14,764 nucleotides of DNA. It comes from Pseudomonadota bacterium. GTDB taxonomy: Bacteria > Desulfobacterota > JADFVX01. Location: contig JADFVM010000149.1 in NCBI GenBank assembly GCA_015222555.1, positions 1 to 14,764 on the forward strand. The letters run 5' to 3'. The translations under genes and the position numbers were made by a program. A model generated the notes under the pieces. That model searched no databases. It saw only the letters and a list, made by a program, of their open reading frames with translations, and was not told the origin of the DNA. Positions 7,082-13,893 of this stretch are shown here, one piece after another; position 1 is the stretch's first letter; each line of letters begins with the position of its first letter.

Positions 7082-7861
7082 GTGGCTGGATTACTCGCAA
7101 GAATTGCAGAGCGCTGGAATATCCACAGGGAGCCCGGCTTCTTCAAGAAACTCGACCACAAATGGACGATGGTCATCGACCTTGATAAATGCAACGGGTG
7201 CGGTGCATGTGTCACGTCATGCTATGCAGAAAATAACCTTCCAGTGGTGGGAAAAGAGGAATGCGGCGTGTCGAGAGCCTTCAGCTGGCTCAGAATCGAG
7301 CGTTACGTTGAAGGGGAATATCCCGATGTGAAGGTCAAGTTCATACCCGTCATGTGCCAGCATTGCAGCAAGGCGCCCTGCGAGACCGGCTGCCCTGTCT
7401 ACGCGACATACCACAATCAGGACGGACTGAATGTACAGGTTTATAACCGCTGTGTAGGAACCTTTACCTGTGCCACCTACTGCACCTATGATGTTCGCCG
7501 CTTTAACTGGCGTACCTATAAATTCGAGCAGCCTCTCGATCAGCAGCTCAACCCGGACGTCAGCGTCAGGGAGATGGGCATAATGGAGAAGTGCACCTTC
7601 TGCATCCAGAGGATCAGGGCGGCAAAGGATAAGGCAAAGGATGAGGGGAAAACGGTAGAGGACGGTGATATCCAGACCGCATGCGTCCAGACCTGCCCTA
7701 CAGGGGCGATGACATTCGGGGATCTGCAGGATGCTGACAGCAAGGTAGCAAAGCTGGCCAAGAGCCCGAGGAGATACAAGCTGCTTGAGGAACTCAATAC
7801 CGACCCATCGGTCATATATCTAAAACGAGTGATGAAAGAGGGCCCGTCAAAACATGGATAG
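7082..7861 (+). CDS. actB2: Iron-sulfur subunit of ACIII, ActB2
   Basis: This 259-residue protein has four Fe-S cluster motifs and equals the second half of fused ActB (compare NrfC, PsrB and QrcC). The cysteines are: 37/40/43/47 (CNGCGACVTSC), 92/95/100/104 (CQHCSKAPCETGC), 124/130/134 (RCVGTFTCATYC), and 171/174/201/205 (CTFC with CVQTC). The third set lacks its second cysteine (Thr127 is in its place), the pattern expected for the single [3Fe-4S] centre of ACIII. The wire would carry electrons from the membrane quinol site to ActA. There is no signal peptide, so export probably occurs as a complex with Tat-signal-bearing ActB1, a common arrangement in this family. The GTG start follows the actB1 stop with no gap, and AAGGAGA lies 8 nt upstream. 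The 3' end overlaps actC by 8 nt. Confidence 0.94.
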   Translation: MAGLLARIAERWNIHREPGFFKKLDHKWTMVIDLDKCNGCGACVTSCYAENNLPVVGKEECGVSRAFSWLRIERYVEGEYPDVKVKFIPVMCQHCSKAPCETGCPVYATYHNQDGLNVQVYNRCVGTFTCATYCTYDVRRFNWRTYKFEQPLDQQLNPDVSVREMGIMEKCTFCIQRIRAAKDKAKDEGKTVEDGDIQTACVQTCPTGAMTFGDLQDADSKVAKLAKSPRRYKLLEELNTDPSVIYLKRVMKEGPSKHG

Positions 7862-9182
7862 AAGTATTACATATAAAGAAGCCACTGAAGATATCTCGGG
7901 GATTATCACCAAGACCGGGTGGAGGTATTATGCCATTCTGACGCTGATGGGCGTATCGGGAGTGTCCTTTCTTTTCCTCCCATGGGCCTATCAGATCTAT
8001 GCTGGTCAGGGGGTTACAGGTCTGAATGCACCGATATTCTGGGGTCTGTACCTGGTTAATTTCATCTACTGGGTCGGAATTGCCCATGCGGGCACGCTCA
8101 TCTCCGCAATGCTTTACATAACGCATACTCCCTGGAGGCGGGCCATTGCAAGGGGTGCGGAAACCATGACATTCTTTGCCCTGTTTCTGGTAACCCTTTT
8201 TATATTTATTCATATGGGAAGGCCGTGGAATTTCTACTGGACATTTCCTTATCCCAGCCAGAGGGAGATCTGGACAAGTTTTGTCTCTCCAATCACCTTT
8301 GATGTCTTTGCCATCGGGACATATACAACCAGCAGCATCGTCTTCCTTTTCTTCGGAATGATTCCGGACATCGCCTCGCTAAGCCATACCACGACGGGCT
8401 GGAGAAAGAGCCTCTATACATTCCTGTCATTTGGATGGCGAGGCACTGACAGGCAGTGGCATTTGCAGGCCAAGGCATGCATGTTTTTCGCGGCATTCAT
8501 CATGCCACTTGTTGTATCGGTACACAGCGTTGTGTCCTGGGATTTCGCCTTATCGGTCGTGCCAGGTTACGCCAAGACGATATTTGCCCCCTATTTTGTG
8601 ACAGGTGCACTCCTGTCGGGTTTTGCAGGCGTCCTTCTGATGCTGTCTGTAATGCGCGAGGCCTATCCCGTCATAAAAAAATATGTCACAGCCTACCATT
8701 ATGACAGGGTCACTGTTTTTGTGGTGGTCCTGTCCATGATCTGGAGCTATCTGACATTAATGGAGGTTGTGACAGGCCTCTATGCAAACACGTCGCAGGA
8801 GATAGAACACCTGAAGTATAAGCTGGCAATATCTCCATTTTCCTATCTCTTTGCACTGATGATATTTTCCAACTCGGTAATGCCTCTGCTTTATATATTC
8901 AAAAAGCTCAGAAGCTCGTTTATAGGCAGATTTATTATTCCCGTCTTTGTCCTTGTCGGGATGTGGCTGGAGAGGTTTCTTATCGTGCCGAACTCATTGT
9001 CCAGGAAATTTCTTCCGTGGATGTGGCACGATTACTCGCCCACCTGGGTAGAAGTTTCTATAACCGCCGGCGCTTTTTTCTTCTTTATATCCATGTTCAT
9101 GATATTTATCAAGGTGTTTCCGATCATTGCGATCTTTGAAGTAAAAGAAGATATCGGCATACCGATGCGAAAGCCTCATTGA
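7854..9182 (+). CDS. actC: NrfD/PsrC-like membrane subunit, ActC
   Basis: This is a 442-residue integral membrane protein of the NrfD/PsrC family with roughly ten hydrophobic segments spread from about residue 26 to 425. In ACIII this subunit holds the quinol-binding site on the periplasmic side, next to the Fe-S subunit. Conserved-looking polar residues within or near membrane helices are His78 (GIAHAGTLISA), His120 (HMGRPWNFYW) and Asp150 (ITFD). These are the kind of residues proposed for quinol oxidation and proton pathways, though I cannot map them to a reference structure here. The ATG lies inside the actB2 end (ATGGATAG overlap), implying translational coupling. The C-terminal tail after about residue 428 is hydrophilic. 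The length is normal for ActC. Confidence 0.94.
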   Translation: MDRSITYKEATEDISGIITKTGWRYYAILTLMGVSGVSFLFLPWAYQIYAGQGVTGLNAPIFWGLYLVNFIYWVGIAHAGTLISAMLYITHTPWRRAIARGAETMTFFALFLVTLFIFIHMGRPWNFYWTFPYPSQREIWTSFVSPITFDVFAIGTYTTSSIVFLFFGMIPDIASLSHTTTGWRKSLYTFLSFGWRGTDRQWHLQAKACMFFAAFIMPLVVSVHSVVSWDFALSVVPGYAKTIFAPYFVTGALLSGFAGVLLMLSVMREAYPVIKKYVTAYHYDRVTVFVVVLSMIWSYLTLMEVVTGLYANTSQEIEHLKYKLAISPFSYLFALMIFSNSVMPLLYIFKKLRSSFIGRFIIPVFVLVGMWLERFLIVPNSLSRKFLPWMWHDYSPTWVEVSITAGAFFFFISMFMIFIKVFPIIAIFEVKEDIGIPMRKPH

Positions 9183-9208
9183 GAAGGGAATAAATAAAGG
9201 GATATTAG

Positions 9209-9718
9209 ATGGATAATTCAATTTTAGGCAAATTCCAATATGTAGATGATCTGCTGGCCGCTGCCGAGACATGCAAACAGTCAGGCTATGCCATATCGAT
9301 AATCTCCCCTGTACCGCTGGTGCACGAGATTGAGCATACCTTTGGCGAAGGTAAAAATCCGATCAAGTATTTTACTGGCGTAGGGGCAGTAACAGGATTA
9401 TTATTCGGCATCCTCTTTACCATAATTACATCGCTTCTTTATGTCTTGCCAAGAGCGGGCCGGCCCATTATTGCCATACCGCCGACCTTACTGATATCTT
9501 ATGAGACGACGATACTTTTCGGTGTTCTTTTCACCCTCCTGGGATTTATTGTCCTGGCATTGGTGCCGTATTTTAAAGAAAGTGAATACGATGTTGAGAT
9601 TGCCATTGATGCCTTCGGTCTGCGTGTTCATGGTGTGGGAGAAGATAAGTTTAGCGATATTGAAAAAGTCATGAGGGAAAATGGATCCAGTGATGTTAAA
9701 AGGATTGAAAAAAAGTAG
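9209..9718 (+). CDS. actD: ACIII membrane subunit ActD (DUF3341 type)
   Basis: This 169-residue protein has a soluble N-terminal part (1-50), two membrane helices (about 54-79 and 99-120) joined by a proline-rich loop, and a soluble C-terminal part. This layout is that of ActD of alternative complex III, whose soluble domain lies on the cytoplasmic side. It binds no cofactor and is thought to be structural. The N-terminal segment, with GKFQYVDDLLAAAE followed by GYAISIISPVP, matches the family's usual opening. AAAGGG lies 7 nt before the ATG. The gene is 26 nt downstream of actC, and its 3' end overlaps actE by 38 nt. Confidence 0.88.
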   Translation: MDNSILGKFQYVDDLLAAAETCKQSGYAISIISPVPLVHEIEHTFGEGKNPIKYFTGVGAVTGLLFGILFTIITSLLYVLPRAGRPIIAIPPTLLISYETTILFGVLFTLLGFIVLALVPYFKESEYDVEIAIDAFGLRVHGVGEDKFSDIEKVMRENGSSDVKRIEKK

Positions 9719-10211
9719 ATCGCCATATGTCTATGTCTTGACGCTCGCGGCGTTGGTGTTGCCGATGACGGCACAGGCCATGCCATGGTCGTGGGATATG
9801 TATAAGCAGCCGACGCACAAGGCGCAGACAGAAGAGGCCCTGCCTCTCCCGGAGGGGACTGTTCCCACCAAGGGAAAGCTCTCCATGAAGGACAGGGATG
9901 CAGCAGCCACGCTTAAGAATACTGTCCAGCCGACCTCTGAAAGCATTGCGCGAGGCAGAGAAGTCTATAATATATACTGTTCCCTCTGTCACGGCAAGAC
10001 AGGCGTGGGAGACGGGATCGTGGGTGAAAAATTTATTACGCCGGCGGACCTAACCGACGAGTATATCCAGACAAAGCCGGACGGAGATATATACTATACA
10101 ATTACCAATGGCGGCTTGGCTGTTATGCCGATGCAGGGAGACGCCATTGAACCTGTAGACAGGTGGAATGTCGTGAACTATATAAAACACGTTTTAAGCC
10201 AAAAAAAATAA
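9681..10211 (+). CDS. actE: Monohaem cytochrome c, ACIII subunit ActE
   Basis: This 176-residue periplasmic class I cytochrome c has an N-terminal signal or anchor (basic residues at 7-13, hydrophobic to about 29, probable cleavage after AQA at 33) and one haem motif, CSLCH (100-104). Met149 or Met151 in the VMPMQG segment is the likely sixth haem ligand. In ACIII, ActE is the exit point to an external electron carrier or oxidase. Some ActE proteins are lipoproteins, but no lipobox cysteine is visible here. The assigned ATG 9681 overlaps actD by 38 nt with GAGGG only 3 nt upstream; ATG 9693 is an alternative that would shorten the signal by four residues. The stop precedes actF. Confidence 0.91.
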   Translation: MDPVMLKGLKKSRSPYVYVLTLAALVLPMTAQAMPWSWDMYKQPTHKAQTEEALPLPEGTVPTKGKLSMKDRDAAATLKNTVQPTSESIARGREVYNIYCSLCHGKTGVGDGIVGEKFITPADLTDEYIQTKPDGDIYYTITNGGLAVMPMQGDAIEPVDRWNVVNYIKHVLSQKK

Positions 10212-10228
10212 AGGATAACAGGCTGCCT

Positions 10229-11365
10229 ATGCTTTTCTGGATACTTATTTTATTGCTCATAAATGGTGTGGTGTCATTCGCCACTTCAGTTATGAATACC
10301 GGTGATACGACCACCCTGTGGGCAGTGTTTTCTTCAACCTATCTCTTTTATCTCGGCGTTACTCAGACAGGAATTTTGTTTGCAGCGATCATGAGGATGT
10401 CAAAGTCGGGCTGGGGAAGGCATTTCTCTCGTCTGGGAGAGATCCTGACGCTCTCCTTCATTCCTTTCGCCTTTATCTTCTTCCTCATCATTTATTTCGG
10501 CGGAGTGGATCACCTCTTTTACTGGGCATCGCCGCATGTGCAGGAGGAGGGGCATCACCTGAGCCCGTTCCTCGGTAAGGGGCTCTTTTTCTGGAGGAAC
10601 ATCATTTCTATGGCCCTCTTCTACGGGATGAGCTGGATCTATTTCCGAACCTGCCGTTCTGTGGAAAACGGAACGCCGGTATCGGACGACCAGACCAGGA
10701 AAATGAATGTGATGGCCGCCGTTGTAATGGTCTTTTATGTAATCGCCAATACCAACATTGCATGGGATTTCGGCATGACGATCATCCAGCACTGGGAGAG
10801 CTCCATCTTCACACCCTACTACTGGGTTGGGAACATTCTGGCCGGCGCGGCATTTCTTTTTCTCGCGTCACTTTACTTTATTCCCAAAAAAGCGGGAGAG
10901 GCTGCCAAGGAATGGCGGCTTCAATCAATGGGCAATGTCCTGTTCGGCTGTACGCTCCTGTGGACCTATATGTTCTGGTCTCAGTATTTCGTTATATGGT
11001 ACGGTAATCTGCCGAATATAACGGAGCCTTTCTTCAAAGGTATGAAAGGGAACTATGCCTCCATGCATGTGGCAATGTTGCTGTTTTGTTTTGTCATTCC
11101 TTTTATTACACTGATTATCAGGAGAATAAAAGCCTCTATTCCGGCGCTTTCAACGGTGGCCTTCATCATCTGCGTGGGCATGCTGATCAACCGTTATCTC
11201 ATGATAATCCCCGTATTTTCAGACGGTTCGACTCCTGCTGTCGCAACATGGACAGGGCTCTCGCTCATCCTTGCCGGGCTCGCATCCGTGCTTCTCTCTG
11301 TTATTCTTTTCCTGAAGCTGTTCCCAAAGGTCGGCGTCATGGCCACTCCTGTACACGAGGACTGA
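10229..11365 (+). CDS. actF: Second NrfD-like membrane subunit, ActF
   Basis: This is a polytopic membrane protein of about 378 residues with roughly ten hydrophobic segments, the paralogue of ActC found at the end of ACIII operons. It contributes putative proton-translocation half-channels and packs against ActC. The segment HHLSPFLGKGLFFWRN is typical of ActF. The frame is open upstream to GTG 10163, which would overlap actE by 49 nt and add a charged extension that does not look like the family. ATG 10229, directly before the first helix, is preferred. AAGGA (10211-10215) is 13 nt from it but only 7 nt from an in-frame CTG at 10223, so initiation two codons earlier at CTG is possible. No cytochrome oxidase genes follow, unlike many ACIII operons. 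Confidence 0.9.
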   Translation: MLFWILILLLINGVVSFATSVMNTGDTTTLWAVFSSTYLFYLGVTQTGILFAAIMRMSKSGWGRHFSRLGEILTLSFIPFAFIFFLIIYFGGVDHLFYWASPHVQEEGHHLSPFLGKGLFFWRNIISMALFYGMSWIYFRTCRSVENGTPVSDDQTRKMNVMAAVVMVFYVIANTNIAWDFGMTIIQHWESSIFTPYYWVGNILAGAAFLFLASLYFIPKKAGEAAKEWRLQSMGNVLFGCTLLWTYMFWSQYFVIWYGNLPNITEPFFKGMKGNYASMHVAMLLFCFVIPFITLIIRRIKASIPALSTVAFIICVGMLINRYLMIIPVFSDGSTPAVATWTGLSLILAGLASVLLSVILFLKLFPKVGVMATPVHED

Positions 11366-11370
11366 TCTGA

Positions 11371-11404
11371 ACGCTCAGTAAGAGCGTCAAAGCCCTTTGT
11401 TCTC
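11371..11404 (+). terminator. Weak candidate terminator after actF
   Basis: Two small adjacent hairpins lie just after the actF stop: ACGCTC-AGTAA-GAGCGT (11371-11387) and CAAAG-CC-CTTTG (11388-11399), the latter followed by TTCTCT. There is no real T-run, so this may be a poor or Rho-assisted terminator. Confidence 0.25.
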
Positions 11405-11465
11405 TGCGTCACCATTTCGAAAAGGCGCCCATCGATACGGACGAATTCAAAAACCGGTCATGCCT

Positions 11466-11767
11466 CTAACGTGTATTTTGTCCCGTAACAACTCTGTCAA
11501 TCCCGGCAAGATCCCTTAAGGAAGCGACTCCTGTATAGGCCCGGTGTTTTCAAAAATAGAGAGTAAAGCATCTGACTGTCCCATGCCATGTTCCAGCATG
11601 AGCCATCCCTCCGGCAGAAGGAAATCTATCGCTTTAGGAATAAGCTATCAAGACCATCGATTCCGCCATTCAGCGCCGATGCCGGTTTATACTGACACAC
11701 TTCAGGCTGGAGACCTTTCACTTCCTGGCGAGGGATGTAGGGTGGATTGGATATAATAAGATTGATT
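11466..11767 (-). pseudogene. prmC: Truncated, frameshifted prmC (release-factor glutamine methyltransferase)
   Basis: The minus strand keeps the C-terminal half of PrmC in three frames. The segment next to 11767 encodes ILIISNPPYIPRQEV, containing the catalytic NPPY motif (codons at 11738-11749), and runs on to PASALNGGIDGLDSL. A frameshift near 11637-11647 is followed by IPKAIDFLLPEGWLMLEHG. A second, near 11515-11530, is followed by SLRDLAGIDRVVTGQ and the stop at 11466-11468. The order and content match PrmC, which methylates the GGQ glutamine of peptide chain release factors. The 5' half (the N-terminal helical domain and S-adenosylmethionine glycine motif) is absent. The remnant stops within one base of the repeat element at 11768, and nothing on the far side of that element looks like the missing half. 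It cannot be functional, so a working copy is expected elsewhere in the genome. Confidence 0.88.
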
Positions 11768-11950
11768 TAACCCGTATTTCTCACAGGGTTTCGTAACGAA
11801 ACAGTTCAAGGGTAGATAGGGAGTGGTTTTAGAGACCGAGGGCAGCGCAGGCATAGTTGACACTATGTTGAGCAGTCCGACAGAGTGAAAACCGCGCCCT
11901 GCCTGCCATTGGGCTGTTGTAGTAGAAAGCTTGTGAGAAATGCGGGTTAA
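11768..11950 (+). mobile_element. 183-bp MITE-like element with 18-bp terminal inverted repeats
   Basis: The ends ttaacccgtatttctcac (11768-11785) and gtgagaaatgcgggttaa (11933-11950) are inverted repeats with 17 of 18 bases matching. There is no transposase gene inside, so it resembles a non-autonomous element. It is rich in hairpins: GTTTCG-TAA-CGAAAC (11789-11803), CATAGT-TGAC-ACTATG (11852-11867), and a bulged stem of GGCAG/GCAGG (11841-11851) with CCTGC/CTGCC (11898-11907) enclosing the second hairpin. Each end reads TTAA at the outside, which may be part of the repeat or a TTAA target duplication; no other duplication is obvious. A second, partial copy lies at 4024-4131 in the opposite orientation. 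The transposon family cannot be named from the ends alone. Confidence 0.78.
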
Positions 11951-11979
11951 GGATGTTTTTAATTCCTTCTCTTTTCTGC

Positions 11980-11985
11980 TATAAT
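11980..11985 (+). promoter_or_regulatory. Consensus -10 box of the archease operon
   Basis: A perfect TATAAT ends 6 nt before the archease ATG at 11992, so transcription would begin at or within a base or two of the start codon. The -35 region (about 11957-11962, TTTTAA) is poor. It lies 30 bp outside the end of the repeat element. Confidence 0.55.
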
Positions 11986-11991
11986 TTTCTA

Positions 11992-12408
11992 ATGAAGAAG
12001 TATAAAATTATTGATCACACCTCTGATCTCGGTTTTGAGTTTTATGGCGATCATCTTAAAGAACTTTTTGTGGTCGCCGGGGAAGGTCTGTTCAGCGCCA
12101 TTATTGACTGTGAAGAGGTTCTTTGTGTGGAACATTTTGAAATTGAACTGGAAGGCGCCGACCTTGAAGATCTTATGGTAAACTGGCTAAGAGAGCTTCT
12201 TTATTTGCATCAGGTAAAAAGAATGCTGTTAAAGCGCTTTGAAATACTGGAGATTGATGAGGCTAAATTAAAGGGAAGAGTGAGTGGCGAAAAGTATGAA
12301 GAAAGGCGGCACAACATTATGCGGGAAGTAAAAGCCGTCACATATCATGACCTTAAGGTCAAGGAGACTAATGGCGGGTGGATGACAAAAGTCATTTTTG
12401 ATGTCTGA
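11992..12408 (+). CDS. Archease, activator of the RtcB RNA ligase
   Basis: This 138-residue cytoplasmic protein starts KKYKIIDHTSDLGFEFYG, the family's characteristic opening (IDHTxD), with the later LFVVAGEGLFSAIID and the C-terminal YHDLKVKET block, where the metal-binding acidic and histidine residues of archease lie. Archease stimulates RtcB by promoting guanylylation and multiple turnover. ATG 11992 is chosen because the family motif begins almost immediately. An earlier in-frame ATG (11953) would add a hydrophobic 13-residue extension not typical of archeases, and would start upstream of the TATAAT box. No Shine-Dalgarno sequence precedes 11992, consistent with a leaderless transcript. 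rtcB follows after 20 nt. Confidence 0.93.
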   Translation: MKKYKIIDHTSDLGFEFYGDHLKELFVVAGEGLFSAIIDCEEVLCVEHFEIELEGADLEDLMVNWLRELLYLHQVKRMLLKRFEILEIDEAKLKGRVSGEKYEERRHNIMREVKAVTYHDLKVKETNGGWMTKVIFDV

Positions 12409-12428
12409 TAAAGAAAAGGGGGACGCAG

Positions 12429-13862
12429 ATGGACCTGGAAAAGATTGATCAATACAGATGGCGTATACCTATGAGCGGGAAAATGAAGGTGCCCGGCATT
12501 ATCTATGGAAGTGAAAAGATGTTGAGTGAAGTCAGGAAAGACAATTCCATACAACAGGTGGCAAATGTAGCTGTCTTACCCGGCATCGTTAAATATTCCC
12601 TTGCCATGCCCGATGTTCATTTAGGTTATGGTTTTCCCATCGGGGGCGTAGCAGCTTTCGACTGGAATGAGGGGGTTATTTCCCCCGGGGGAGTCGGTTA
12701 TGATATTAACTGCGGCTGCAGGCTGATCACCACGTCACTGGAGCTGAGCGATATAAAAGGCAGGATGAAGGGCCTGGTGGATGCCCTTTTCAATACTATT
12801 CCAACAGGTGTGGGTTCAAGTGGCAATATACGGCTCAACCGGAGCCAGGAGAGAAAAGTCTGCGTTGAAGGCGCAAAATGGGCCGTCAAAAATGGCTATG
12901 GTATCCCTGAAGACATTGAACATACCGAAGAAGGGGGGGCGTTGCCGGGCGCAAATCCGGACAGGGTGAGCGATCGCGCCTTTGAGAGAGGAAAAGACCA
13001 GTTGGGTACCCTGGGTTCGGGCAATCATTTCCTTGAAGTCGGCCTGGTAGAAAAGGTTTTTGAACCAAAAACGGCATCCGCCTTCGGTCTGCATGAAGGA
13101 CAGGTCACCGTTCTTATTCACTCGGGGTCAAGGGGGTTCGGCTACCAGATCTGTGATGATTCCCTCCATCGCTTGACTCAACATGTGAGAACATTAGATA
13201 TAGAACTTCCCGACCGCCAGCTTTCCTGCGCTTATCTGAACTCACCTCAAGGGCGCGATTATTTTTCTGCAATGGCCTGCGCCGCAAACTATGCGTGGGC
13301 CAATCGACAGATATTGATGCATCTTACACGAGAAACATTTCAACGCTACCTGCAAATGTCACCTAAAGAGCTGAATATGAGACTTGTTTATGATGTGGCC
13401 CATAACATTGCAAAAAAGGAGGAGCATATCGTCGATGGTGAAAAGCGTACCCTTTGTGTGCATCGGAAGGGCGCGACACGGGCTTTCCCTGCCGGACACC
13501 CCGATGTCCCAATTGCATACAGGGATGTGGGTCAGCCGGTCCTGATTCCCGGTGACATGGGACGCTCATCCTATGTGATGGTTGGAACAGAAAAGGCGAT
13601 GGAAGATACCTTTGGAAGCTGCTGTCACGGGGCAGGCAGACTATTAAGCCGTCATGCTGCCGTGAAGAAAGCTAGGGGAAGGGCGATATACCGTGAGATG
13701 GAGGATAAGGGGATATTTGTCAGGGCCCATGGAAGGAGTACGCTTGCTGAAGAGATGCCAGAAGCCTACAAGGACATCAGCGATGTTGTCGACGTTGCCC
13801 ACAATGCAGGAATAGCGAAAAAGGTTGTTAAGCTGAGGCCTCTGGGTGTGATTAAGGGGTAG
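12429..13862 (+). CDS. rtcB: RNA-splicing/repair ligase RtcB
   Basis: This 477-residue GTP- and Mn-dependent ligase joins RNA 3'-phosphate (or 2',3'-cyclic phosphate) to 5'-hydroxyl ends. The active-site residues are all visible and sit 3-4 positions from their P. horikoshii equivalents: Asp92 and Cys95 in GYDINCGCRL, His200 in GSGNHFLEV, His231 in HSGSRGFG, His325 in YDVAHN, and the guanylylated nucleophile His400 in CHGAGR. GDMGRSSYV and HRKGATRAFPAG are further conserved blocks. The length is full. The start has a good AAAAGGGGGA sequence about 8 nt upstream. The gene lies between archease and a HEAT-repeat gene with short gaps, indicating one transcript. No sigma54 regulator gene like E. 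coli rtcR is adjacent. Roles could be tRNA repair or rRNA repair after ribotoxin damage. Confidence 0.97.
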   Translation: MDLEKIDQYRWRIPMSGKMKVPGIIYGSEKMLSEVRKDNSIQQVANVAVLPGIVKYSLAMPDVHLGYGFPIGGVAAFDWNEGVISPGGVGYDINCGCRLITTSLELSDIKGRMKGLVDALFNTIPTGVGSSGNIRLNRSQERKVCVEGAKWAVKNGYGIPEDIEHTEEGGALPGANPDRVSDRAFERGKDQLGTLGSGNHFLEVGLVEKVFEPKTASAFGLHEGQVTVLIHSGSRGFGYQICDDSLHRLTQHVRTLDIELPDRQLSCAYLNSPQGRDYFSAMACAANYAWANRQILMHLTRETFQRYLQMSPKELNMRLVYDVAHNIAKKEEHIVDGEKRTLCVHRKGATRAFPAGHPDVPIAYRDVGQPVLIPGDMGRSSYVMVGTEKAMEDTFGSCCHGAGRLLSRHAAVKKARGRAIYREMEDKGIFVRAHGRSTLAEEMPEAYKDISDVVDVAHNAGIAKKVVKLRPLGVIKG

Positions 13863-13893
13863 CCTGTAACAAACAACAGAAAAGGGAGAGGGC

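Noticed and set aside
4285..9182. Qrc complex (qrcABCD) instead of ACIII
   Set aside because: The first four genes resemble Qrc in their split B subunit, but the pentahaem ActA and the following ActD, ActE and ActF genes define alternative complex III.
10163..10228. Upstream GTG start for actF
   Set aside because: It would add a basic extension encoded inside actE in another frame, whereas ATG 10229 (or CTG 10223) starts directly at the first membrane helix.
11544..11756. 70-codon plus-strand open frame
   Set aside because: It lies opposite the clearly recognisable prmC remnant on the minus strand and has no protein-like features.
11953..11991. Upstream ATG start for archease
   Set aside because: It lies upstream of the TATAAT box, has no properly spaced ribosome-binding site, and adds residues not typical of archeases.
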